Notes: generated from the sequence alone by a model not told the origin. A stretch of DNA of 5,318 nt from an uncultured Pyrinomonas sp. (GCA_937135995.1 CAKZOF010000180.1:1-5318), one strand, 5' to 3'; positions 1 through 5,318 are shown, counted from the first letter of the stretch. A program made the numbers and translations.

Positions 1-145
1 TGGTGGCCGTCCCTTCGTGCACTTCGCCGAGCTTGTGCGAGACGCCCGTGTAGTACAGGATGCGCTCGGTGGTCGTCGTCTTGCCGGCATCGATGTGCGC
101 CATGATGCCGATGTTGCGAAATCTTCTGAGATCGTGCTTGGGCAT
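1..145 (-). CDS. fusA: Translation elongation factor G, N-terminal fragment (runs off left edge)
   Basis: EF-G is the GTPase that drives ribosomal translocation and, with RRF, ribosome recycling in the cytoplasm. Only the first 48 codons are in the window. The peptide opens [20 protein letters not shown] and carries the G1/P-loop [12 protein letters not shown] at about residues 17-28, followed by RILYYTG and a GEVHEGTAT segment leading into switch I. This order is diagnostic of EF-G. The ATG at 145 is preceded by GAGAAG at 151-156 with a 5-nt spacer. It lies 37 nt after the rpsG stop, so the two genes are almost certainly cotranscribed as in the classic rpsL-rpsG-fusA order. The rest of the G domain and domains II-V lie outside. 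Whether this is the canonical EF-G or a second paralogue cannot be judged from the fragment, but its position in the str operon favours the canonical one. Confidence 0.95.
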   Translation of the reverse strand, partial: MPKHDLRRFRNIGIMAHIDAGKTTTTERILYYTGVSHKLGEVHEGTAT

Positions 146-161
146 AACTACTTCTCGAAAT

Positions 162-176
162 CGATCCAAAGGATCG
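162..176 (-). promoter_or_regulatory. Small hairpin in the rpsG-fusA spacer
   Basis: A perfect 6-bp inverted repeat (CGATCC / GGATCG) with a 3-nt loop lies between the rpsG stop and the fusA ribosome binding site. It has no following U-run, so it is not an intrinsic terminator. It ends 6 nt before the fusA Shine-Dalgarno and could modestly affect fusA initiation or mRNA processing. A short repeat like this can arise by chance. Confidence 0.3.
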
Positions 177-182
177 GGCGAA

Positions 183-671
<489 letters not shown>

Positions 672-678
672 TTACGCC

Positions 679-1077
679 TCACTTCTTGGCAGTCGGCGCC
701 GCTCCGGCCTTGGGCCGCTTGGTGCCGTACTTGGATCGCCCTTGCTTGCGGTTGGCGACGCCGGCAGCATCGAGCGTGCCGCGGATGACGTGGTAGCGCA
801 CACCCGGCAGATCCTTGACGCGCCCGCCGCGGATGAGCACGATCGAGTGCTCTTGCAGGTTGTGCCCCTCGCCCGGGATGTAGGTCGTCACCTCGATCCC
901 GTTGGTCAAGCGCACGCGCGCCACTTTGCGCAGCGCCGAGTTAGGCTTCTTCGGCGTCTGTGTGTAGACGCGCGTGCAGACGCCGCGCTTTTGTGGATTG
1001 CCCTGCAGCGCCGGACTGGCCGTTTTGTATTTGACCTTCTGGCGCCCCTTGCGAACTAGTTGACTGATCGTTGGCAC
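679..1077 (-). CDS. rpsL: 30S ribosomal protein S12 (GTG start)
   Basis: S12 sits at the decoding centre and controls proofreading; it is the classic streptomycin-resistance locus. The product is 132 residues from a GTG at 1077 and reads [15 protein letters not shown], the canonical S12 N-terminus. Highly conserved blocks follow: [20 protein letters not shown] at about 34-53, [20 protein letters not shown] at about 69-88, and [15 protein letters not shown] near the end. Lys43 and Lys88 are present, matching a streptomycin-sensitive wild type, and so is Asp89, the residue methylthiolated by RimO in E. coli. An eight-residue tail (GAAPTAKK) follows the usual KRPKA terminus, making it slightly longer than the common 123-125 residues. 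An in-frame TTG at 1119 would add 14 residues but lacks conservation and a ribosome binding site. It is the first gene of the str operon here. Confidence 0.97.
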   Translation of the reverse strand: MPTISQLVRKGRQKVKYKTASPALQGNPQKRGVCTRVYTQTPKKPNSALRKVARVRLTNGIEVTTYIPGEGHNLQEHSIVLIRGGRVKDLPGVRYHVIRGTLDAAGVANRKQGRSKYGTKRPKAGAAPTAKK

Positions 1078-1085
1078 GACTTCAA

Positions 1086-1092
1086 CCTCTCC
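1086..1092 (-). promoter_or_regulatory. Shine-Dalgarno of rpsL that fixes the GTG start
   Basis: On the minus strand GGAGAGG lies 8 nt upstream of the GTG at 1077. This near-perfect anti-16S match at ideal spacing, with the conserved [10 protein letters not shown] directly after the GTG, decides the start over the in-frame TTG at 1119. Confidence 0.85.
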
Positions 1093-1141
1093 GTTTTGCA
1101 GACCCGAATCAAAACGCAAACCCGTCCGTTCACCTGCCTCT

Positions 1142-1162
1142 TGCCGGAACGCCGGTCCGGCA
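1142..1162 (-). promoter_or_regulatory. Perfect 7-bp hairpin in the rpsL leader
   Basis: TGCCGGA and TCCGGCA form a perfect 7-bp stem around a 7-nt loop whose CCGG could also pair with the stem sequence. It lies about 65 nt upstream of the rpsL start codon. No T-run follows on the minus strand, so it does not look like a terminator. A regulatory or mRNA-stability role is possible but unproven. Confidence 0.4.
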
Positions 1163-1381
1163 GTCAGCGCAAGATGCGCGGTTCGTCACCTACTATTCGA
1201 GGGAGTTCTGACGTCGCTCGTCGGCGGGTGCGGATCTTGGCCCCCTTCCAGCCCGACTTTGTCTGTGGCGTCGCGCTAATTCAGGCAAGAGTCTTCATCC
1301 TCGAGCGAGCCGTCGCGCCAAATCGTCCGAAGATCGGCAGCGCCGCACGGCCTTTTACGCCACAATAGCAGTCCGACTCGT

Positions 1382-1402
1382 GGCAGAAAACTCGTTTCTG
1401 CC
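1382..1402 (-). promoter_or_regulatory. Perfect 8-bp hairpin in the middle of the leader
   Basis: GGCAGAAA and TTTCTGCC are perfect inverted repeats flanking the 5-nt loop CGAGT. Eight uninterrupted pairs with a short loop are unlikely to be pure chance. The arm and loop lengths (8-5-8) match the dyad at 1466-1486, though the sequences differ. It has no U-run after it. The 25-residue leader frame (1355-1432) runs through it. Confidence 0.45.
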
Positions 1403-1465
1403 TCTGCAACGCCTCCGCACCGACAGAACCATTTTCGACGTTGCTTACAAACGAAACTAGCGCGT

Positions 1466-1486
1466 CTTTGGACCCCGAGTCCAAAG
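1466..1486 (-). promoter_or_regulatory. Perfect 8-bp dyad at the predicted transcription start
   Basis: CTTTGGAC and GTCCAAAG flank a 5-nt centre. The upstream edge (1486) falls 6 nt past the -10 box, where the transcript should begin. It could therefore be an operator for a dimeric regulator or a hairpin at the extreme 5' end of the mRNA that protects it from decay. The exact start base is uncertain: the first purines downstream of the predicted +1 are inside the left arm at 1482-1481, and a start there would shorten the RNA hairpin but leave the DNA dyad intact. Confidence 0.5.
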
Positions 1487-1491
1487 GGCGG

Positions 1492-1520
1492 AATATACAC
1501 AATCGCGCGTGACATGTCAA
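1492..1520 (-). promoter_or_regulatory. Near-consensus sigma-70 promoter for the str operon
   Basis: On the minus strand a consensus -35 TTGACA (1515-1520) and a -10 TATATT (1492-1497) are separated by exactly 17 bp. This is the best promoter in the window and it faces rpsL. The six bases between the -10 and the expected start read CCGCCC. In E. coli such a GC-rich discriminator is typical of rRNA and ribosomal-protein promoters under ppGpp/DksA control; whether that holds in this organism is inference. The -35 overlaps a 10-bp palindrome. The promoter begins 80 nt after the stop codon of the upstream ABC ATPase gene. Confidence 0.85.
1510..1519. promoter_or_regulatory. 10-bp palindrome overlapping the -35 box
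   Basis: TGACATGTCA is a perfect palindrome that includes five of the six bases of the -35 element. A dimeric repressor bound here would block RNA polymerase. The overlap may also be coincidental, because TTGACA itself supplies half of the symmetry. Confidence 0.3.
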
Positions 1521-1600
1521 GCCTGAAGGGGCGAGAACCATCGGGACTCATGCCTTGTTCGCCCAAGCCCCTAGCATGCCGCGCTCGGCTTTTTTCGGCG

Positions 1601-2410
1601 TCAATCCTCCGACCAAACGAAGACGTGGCCGTCCGCCGCCAGCGCGCGGATCTTCGCGTCGGCGTAGACATCACGCAGCACTTCTTCGCGCAACACTTCG
1701 CGTGGGCTGCCGGCAGCCACGATGGCGCCGCAGCGCATGGCACAAACTTGATCAAACCGGGCATCCACCAACGCCAGGTCATGCGTGACGACCAGTGCCG
1801 TCAGTCCACGTTCGTCGCGCAAGCGACGCAGGTGGCGCACGAGCGCCGCACGATGTCGCAGGTCAAGCGAGGAAGAAGGTTCGTCTAACAACAGGCAGGT
1901 CGGTTCTTGCGCCAATGCGCGCGCCAGCATGACCATCTGCCGCTCGCCGCCGGAAAGCTCTGTCATCGGGCGTTCGGCCAGATGTGCTGCCTCCACCGCG
2001 GTCAACGCCGCCAGCGCGATGCGGCGATCCCGCTCGTTCTCGAACCGGAAGCGCGGCGTGTAGGGCGAGCGTCCCGTCAGCACCACTTCGAGCGCGGTGA
2101 ACGGGAAGACGGTGTGCGTCGTCTGTGGGACGTAACCGATGAGCTGCGCACGCCGCCGCGCCTCCATGGCGTGCAGATTGGCCCCGGCAAAGAGGACTTC
2201 GCCGCGTTGCGGTCGGAGCAGACCGCAAAGCAGGCGGATCAGCGTCGATTTGCCCGAACCGTTGGCTCCGATGAGCGCGCTGACGCTGGCGCGTCGCAAC
2301 CGGAGCGACGCGCCGCAGATCACGGCCGGTCCGCCCGGGTAAGCGAAACCGAGATCGCGCGCTTCGAGAAGGAGATCTTGATCCATCATGGACGAGCCCG
2401 AGCCTTTCAT
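1601..2410 (-). CDS. ABC transporter ATP-binding protein, BtuD/FecE type (corrinoid, heme or iron-chelate import)
   Basis: This is the cytoplasmic ATPase of a type II ABC importer that would energise passage of a metal chelate through an inner-membrane permease. All nucleotide-binding motifs are intact in 269 residues: aromatic A-loop Tyr24, Walker A GANGSGKST at 48-56, Q-loop Gln96 (GYVPQ), signature LSGGERQ at 152-158, Walker B CLLLDEP at 172-178 with Asp176 and Glu177, D-loop SSLD at 180-183, and H-loop His210 (VVTHD). The segment TVFPFTALEVVLTGRSPY after the Q-loop is typical of the FecE/BtuD/HmuV group (COG1120). The start is uncertain: the ATG at 2410 has no clear Shine-Dalgarno, and ATGs at 2389 and 2386 would remove only seven or eight residues ahead of the first strand. 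It begins 63 nt after the binding-protein gene, so cotranscription is likely. No permease gene lies between them. Confidence 0.93.
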   Translation of the reverse strand: MKGSGSSMMDQDLLLEARDLGFAYPGGPAVICGASLRLRRASVSALIGANGSGKSTLIRLLCGLLRPQRGEVLFAGANLHAMEARRRAQLIGYVPQTTHTVFPFTALEVVLTGRSPYTPRFRFENERDRRIALAALTAVEAAHLAERPMTELSGGERQMVMLARALAQEPTCLLLDEPSSSLDLRHRAALVRHLRRLRDERGLTALVVTHDLALVDARFDQVCAMRCGAIVAAGSPREVLREEVLRDVYADAKIRALAADGHVFVWSED

Positions 2411-2473
2411 TGAAGGTTTCGCGATCGCGCGCTTCGTTCAGCAGCCTTCCGCCGCGTGCTCCGCCGTTAGGAT
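2411..2473. other. Spacer between binding-protein and ATPase genes
   Basis: This 63-nt gap lies where a permease gene of about 1 kb would commonly be. It holds no gene, terminator or clear promoter. It contains the palindrome GCGATCGC and a 14-nt sequence (2423-2436) that is repeated exactly at 2353-2366 inside the ATPase gene. Confidence 0.5.
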
Positions 2474-3391
2474 CTATTCGCCCCCTATTTCCGCCCGCGG
2501 TCCACCTCCGAAGGCTTCTGGATGAATGATCTCGGCAAAGAGGCGCGCCGTGGGACCGACAAATTGCGACGGATGGAGCACAGACACATCTCTGATCGGA
2601 TACACACGCCCTTCACGCACGGCTTTGAGCTGTGGCAATTCCGCCCGCCACACGGCCACCGGGTCTTCGGCCAGACGCCCTTCGGCCCCTTGCACCATGT
2701 CGATGATCACCTCGGGATCGAGCGCAACCACCGCTTCCTTGGAGATGCGACCGTAGCCGATGCCGGCAGGCGGCGCAACCGGGTCGCCGCCCGCAATGCG
2801 AATGAGTTCGAAGAGGAAGCTACCCTCGGTTGCGGCGTACAGGTCGCGCAACGTTCCCGGCACGCGATCGACGATGCAGAGCACGCGTGGGCGCGGCAGC
2901 TTCTGCGTCTGCTCGCTGACGGCAGCGAGCGTCGCGCGCGTCGCGGCGATGAGGCGCGTCGCTTCATCTCGTTTGCCGGTCGCTTCGCCGATCGCGCGCA
3001 TGGCGGTGAAAACATCATCGAGCGTCTGGCCAGGCACAACGAGCACGCCGATCCCCAGCGCTTCAAGGCGGTCGCGCACAAAAGGAGCTTGCACTTCCGT
3101 CACGATCACCAGATCGGGCTGCAACGCAGCGATCCGTTCGATGTTGGGATTGGCCCAACCACCGACGCGCGGCAGTTGCTCCGTTTCCGGCGGGTACCGG
3201 CAGTAATCGGAAACGGCGACGACGCGCTCAAAGGCGCCGAGGCCGTAAAGTATCTCGGTCACGCTTGGACTCAGCGAGACGATCCGCTGCGGCCCCGTCT
3301 GCTTGTTTGCATCCGCAGGCGCTGCCATGCGGCACGCGCCGGACAAGCAAACGGCGAGCAACAACAGCCCGATGCTTCTTCCGATTCTCAC
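2474..3391 (-). CDS. Periplasmic cobalamin/iron-chelate binding protein, BtuF-like lipoprotein
   Basis: This is a class III periplasmic binding protein (COG0614, BtuF/FepB/FhuD fold), expected to carry a corrinoid or iron chelate to an ABC permease. From the GTG at 3391 it is 305 residues and opens with a compact lipoprotein signal peptide: MRIGRS, a hydrophobic IGLLLLAVCL core, then SGA-Cys20. The box is not ideal because Ser replaces the usual Leu at -3. The mature part starts with RIVSLSPSVTEILYGLG at 36-52 and VAVSDYCRYPPE at 58-69. Next come VGGWANPNIERIAALQPDLV at 76-95 and a second lobe with LFELIRIAGGDP and ISKEAVVALDPEVIID. Trp79 and Glu85 align with the BtuF Trp and the Glu that docks on BtuC, which favours cobalamin. 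An upstream in-frame GTG-ATG pair (3463/3460) would add a 23-24-residue hydrophilic segment. I prefer 3391 because of the signal peptide. Confidence 0.85.
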   Translation of the reverse strand: MRIGRSIGLLLLAVCLSGACRMAAPADANKQTGPQRIVSLSPSVTEILYGLGAFERVVAVSDYCRYPPETEQLPRVGGWANPNIERIAALQPDLVIVTEVQAPFVRDRLEALGIGVLVVPGQTLDDVFTAMRAIGEATGKRDEATRLIAATRATLAAVSEQTQKLPRPRVLCIVDRVPGTLRDLYAATEGSFLFELIRIAGGDPVAPPAGIGYGRISKEAVVALDPEVIIDMVQGAEGRLAEDPVAVWRAELPQLKAVREGRVYPIRDVSVLHPSQFVGPTARLFAEIIHPEAFGGGPRAEIGGE

Positions 3392-3543
3392 GTCGAAACC
3401 ATCCCCGGTCCGCCGACCAGCGCGCTCACCCTGGCGCGACGACGAGCCGCCGGACCACATCACGCACCGTCCCTGATCGGTTGGTTGGCGCTCGCCCCCT
3501 GCTCTCGAACCGCGACCCGCAGTTTGCCTTCGCGCGGCCGACT
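3392..3543. other. Gap between the DUF5522 gene and the binding-protein gene
   Basis: If the binding protein starts at 3391, this 152-nt stretch is noncoding. On the minus strand GGTCCG (3451-3456) and CGGACC (3407-3412) could close a stem around a 38-nt GC-rich loop that contains a smaller CCAG/CTGG pairing. The stem would sit 15 nt ahead of the start codon. I see no promoter, no terminator and no cobalamin-riboswitch B12 box. If translation starts at 3463 or 3460 instead, the last 70 nt are coding. Confidence 0.4.
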
Positions 3544-3750
3544 TCAGCCGCTTTCATTCGCGCTTCGGCTCGACTCCCCTTGGACGCAAGCCGCGCTTTG
3601 CGGGCCATTGCCGTAAGGACAATGGCGACAGCGGTTACCGCAACAGTGACCTCGCTTGAGGTGAAAACGCGCCGTGAAGACCATCACCGGGCCTTCCCAG
3701 TAGTAATCTTCGCCTTCGATGAGTTCGCACCTTTCGCAAGTTCGCTCCAT
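3544..3750 (-). CDS. Small cysteine-rich DUF5522-family protein
   Basis: The 68-residue product has no signal peptide or membrane segment and should be cytoplasmic. Its core at about residues 10-48 runs LIEGEDYYWEGPVMVFTARF and then HLKRGHCCGNRCRHCPYGN. That is the hallmark of DUF5522 (PF17653), a short domain of unknown function found in bacteria and eukaryotes. Cys36, Cys37, Cys41 and Cys44 with His30, His35 and His43 form a likely metal site. An extra CxxC (Cys5, Cys8) precedes the core and Cys55 follows it; the last 20 residues look disordered. The ATG at 3750 is chosen because GGAGGGAG lies 11-14 nt upstream; a TTG at 3795 would be the alternative. The gene begins 46 nt after the receptor stop and probably shares its transcript. 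Function is unknown; the neighbours suggest a link to corrinoid or metal handling. Confidence 0.85.
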   Translation of the reverse strand: MERTCERCELIEGEDYYWEGPVMVFTARFHLKRGHCCGNRCRHCPYGNGPQSAACVQGESSRSANESG

Positions 3751-3796
3751 GGAGTTTTTGGCTCCCTCCGAACTGGCCGGGCAGAGCGCGGCCAAC

Positions 3797-5318
3797 TCAA
3801 AAGCTCAACGCCGCTCCGGCCCGCGCGGTTGCGCCCGGCGTGCGAAAACCGCTCTCGTAGTTCGCACGATCGAAGAGGTTTTCCACCGTGCCGAACAGAC
3901 GAAGCGTCTTGCGTTCGGCGAGCGGCAGCGCGTAGCTTGCCGACAGATCGGCCTTGACCAGCGGACGAAAACGATAAACGCGACTGGCGAACGAGCTCGG
4001 GTCGAAAATCGGAGCCAAGTAACTGCTCGTCGCCGTCAATTCGAACGCCACCGTCAGACGCTGCGCCAGCCGCTGCGTCGCCAACAGGTTGAATTGATGT
4101 TTCGGGATGACCAGTGAACGGATCACGCCGCTGCCTGCGACCTGCGGCTGTCGCTGAATGCTGTTCGTGTAGGTATAGGCAGCGAAGAGCTTGAGGGCAC
4201 GCGCTGGCGCCGCTTCGAGGCTCGCTTCGACGCCGCGCGCCAAACCGCCCGCGCGGTTCAAATAACCGCCGAAGCGCCCGAAGGGATCGGTCGCTGGGTT
4301 GATCGCTCCCGAAAAGTCGAACTCGATGGTCTCTTGCAGCCGCGTGTAAAAGTACGTCCCCGAAGCGCGCACGCGCCCGTCAGCGAAGCTCTGGTCCAGA
4401 CCGCCGTCCACTGACAAAGCGCGTTCGGGCCGCAGGCGCGGGTCGCCATAGACGGAATAACCGAAAAAGCCGCTGAAGAAGGTGCCGAACCTTTCAAAGA
4501 GCGAAGGCGCGCGGTACCCGTTGCCAACGTGCGCGCGCAGCTTGGTGTCGGTGGAACGAAACGTGTAGGCGATGGCGCCGTCGCCCGTGTAAGCGTTGGG
4601 CGGCGCCGTGAACACGACGTTCTGGTATGGCGCACGTGCAAGCGGCTCGAAGCGCGGTCGTTCGAGCGCGAAGCGCTGTGCGCGAAAAGCCAATAGCACT
4701 TGCAAGCGGTCATCCAACGCCCGCATTGAATCTTGCACGTAAAAGGCGTGGCTTCGCTCGGCCGCGCGGACGCGCGAGGCATCGGCTTGATTGGGCGGCG
4801 CGGATCGGTTGTCGAAGCTTTCGTCTTCGAACTCGTATCCGATGACGAGGCGATTTCCGTCGAACGGCTCTAGGTCGAGGCGCGCGTCCAGCGTCTGGAC
4901 CAATCCACCGTAGTCGGAGCGCGTGTTGCCGCGCGGCTCGAAGGGTGACACCCCCGCCGGCCCATCGCGATAAACGCGCCGCGCGTCGAGCGCTTGGTAG
5001 CCGAGCGTGAATCCGACGTCATCGCGCAGGCGAACGGTGAGCCGCGCGGCACCGCTGACGAATCGCTGCGCTTGCGAGTTATCCGGATCGTCGGCCTGCG
5101 GGATGAAGTTTGCTCCGCCGATGTTGAGTCGAGAAAGGGGCGTACCCGTTTCGTAGCGGCGCAGTTCGGCAAGCGGCAGAGGCACGGCTTGAATGATCCC
5201 GCTCGACGGCAGCGTTCCGATGGCCTGTGGACTTTCGTTCAACTGCAAGAAGGAATCGACGGCGTAGAGCCGCGCCGTCAACGTCACGTTCGGCGTGAAG
5301 AAGACCTGCGCGCGGCCC
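3797..5318 (-). CDS. TonB-dependent outer-membrane receptor, C-terminal beta-barrel part (N-terminus beyond right edge)
   Basis: TonB-dependent receptors import large scarce ligands such as cobalamin, heme and siderophores across the outer membrane using TonB energy. The reading frame is open to the window edge, so 506 C-terminal residues are visible; the signal peptide, TonB box and plug domain are missing. The visible part alternates amphipathic strands and loops. It contains HAFYVQDSMRALDDRLQVLL, then GNGYRAPSLFERFG and a GDPRLRPERALSVDGGLDQS segment, the conserved barrel block of the BtuB/CirA class. It ends with VENLFDRANYESGFRTPGA and a terminal Phe (GAALSF), the outer-membrane assembly signal. 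A GTG at 5287 is not the true start, because ten further in-frame codons (GRAQVFFTPN) precede it. Linkage to a BtuF-like protein and ABC ATPase suggests a corrinoid ligand, but the barrel alone does not identify it. A riboswitch, if present, would lie upstream of the window. Confidence 0.93.
   Translation of the reverse strand, partial: GRAQVFFTPNVTLTARLYAVDSFLQLNESPQAIGTLPSSGIIQAVPLPLAELRRYETGTPLSRLNIGGANFIPQADDPDNSQAQRFVSGAARLTVRLRDDVGFTLGYQALDARRVYRDGPAGVSPFEPRGNTRSDYGGLVQTLDARLDLEPFDGNRLVIGYEFEDESFDNRSAPPNQADASRVRAAERSHAFYVQDSMRALDDRLQVLLAFRAQRFALERPRFEPLARAPYQNVVFTAPPNAYTGDGAIAYTFRSTDTKLRAHVGNGYRAPSLFERFGTFFSGFFGYSVYGDPRLRPERALSVDGGLDQSFADGRVRASGTYFYTRLQETIEFDFSGAINPATDPFGRFGGYLNRAGGLARGVEASLEAAPARALKLFAAYTYTNSIQRQPQVAGSGVIRSLVIPKHQFNLLATQRLAQRLTVAFELTATSSYLAPIFDPSSFASRVYRFRPLVKADLSASYALPLAERKTLRLFGTVENLFDRANYESGFRTPGATARAGAALSF

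Larger units (their letters stand above)
1078..1485 (-). promoter_or_regulatory. Long 5' leader of the str operon mRNA, no convincing gene
   Basis: About 400 nt separate the predicted transcription start from rpsL. I see no rRNA, tRNA or recognisable protein. One open frame, ATG at 1432 to TAA at 1355, would encode a 25-residue Arg-rich peptide (MVLSVRRRCRGRNEFS and onward), but it has no Shine-Dalgarno. The leader contains perfect hairpins at 1466-1486, 1382-1402 and 1142-1162. There is also a looser long-range TGGCG/CGCCA pairing flanking the stretch around 1270-1320. None is followed by a U-run, so no intrinsic attenuator is evident. A long structured leader is compatible with feedback by a ribosomal protein, but that is inference. 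A further promoter nearer rpsL was looked for and not found. Confidence 0.5.

Noticed and set aside
1078..1119. Extended rpsL starting at TTG 1119
   Set aside because: The 14 added residues are not part of S12 and would cover the strong Shine-Dalgarno at 1086-1092.
1578..1595. Plus-strand hairpin (GCCG-CGCT-CGGC) followed by six T
   Set aside because: The stem is only 4 bp and no plus-strand gene precedes it, so a real intrinsic terminator is not supported, although it could stop antisense transcription.
1521..1600. Minus-strand terminator after the ATPase gene
   Set aside because: Imperfect pairings between GGGCGAAC and GTTCTCGCCC or AGGGGC and GCCCCT exist, but the loops are long, the stems are bulged or alternative, and no T-run follows.
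1276..1782. Minus-strand frames (1276-1782 and 1281-1541) across the str promoter and the end of the ATPase gene
   Set aside because: They start upstream of or within other signals, run through the promoter, show no domain and have no ribosome binding site; the region reads as noncoding.
2353..2436. 14-nt direct repeat (GATCGCGCGCTTCG at 2353 and 2423)
   Set aside because: There are only two copies in GC-rich sequence, one inside the ATPase gene; this is not enough for a repeat element or attachment site.
3392..3543. Cobalamin riboswitch before the binding-protein gene
   Set aside because: No B12-box-like sequence was found and the gap is too short for a full riboswitch; any such element would more likely precede the receptor gene outside the window.
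3426..3608. 60-codon minus-strand frame overlapping the DUF5522 3' end and the gap
   Set aside because: It overlaps the DUF5522 gene in another frame, its composition is basic and low in information, and there is no recognisable family or good ribosome binding site.
2522..3616. Plus-strand open frame of 364 codons opposite the binding-protein gene
   Set aside because: It is antisense to a clear BtuF-like gene with conserved motifs; the product is rich in Arg, His and Ala, has no domain and looks like a shadow.

Overview
The window looks like chromosomal DNA from a Gram-negative, GC-rich bacterium. A TonB-dependent outer-membrane receptor and a lipoprotein-type solute-binding protein imply an outer membrane. 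Coding sequence is strongly G/C-biased, and the ribosomal genes have good Shine-Dalgarno sites. The phylum cannot be fixed from this much sequence; an Acidobacteriota-like lineage is only a guess. Every gene I can support lies on the minus strand, so transcription runs from position 5318 towards 1.

The upstream half (about 5318 to 1601) is a corrinoid- or iron-chelate-type uptake cassette. In transcription order it holds the C-terminal barrel of a TonB-dependent receptor (its N-terminus lies beyond the window), a small cysteine-rich DUF5522-type protein, a BtuF-like periplasmic binding protein, and a BtuD/FecE-type ABC ATPase. The receptor would bring the ligand across the outer membrane, the binding protein would carry it, and the ATPase would power inner-membrane import. 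The BtuC/FecD-type permease this system needs is not in the window. Cobalamin is the best substrate guess from the binding protein, but heme or siderophore cannot be excluded.

The downstream half (about 1520 to 1) is the start of the str operon: a near-consensus sigma-70 promoter (TTGACA, 17-bp spacer, TATATT), a leader of about 400 nt with no convincing gene, then rpsL (S12), rpsG (S7) and the first 48 codons of fusA (EF-G), which runs off the left edge. rpsL starts at a GTG behind a strong Shine-Dalgarno. The S12 residues usually changed in streptomycin resistance are wild type.

The least explained parts are (1) the str promoter and leader, with a palindrome over the -35, a perfect dyad at the predicted start of transcription and two more perfect hairpins, and (2) the DUF5522 gene sitting between an outer-membrane receptor and a corrinoid-type binding protein. 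I found no mobile element, CRISPR array, tRNA or rRNA.
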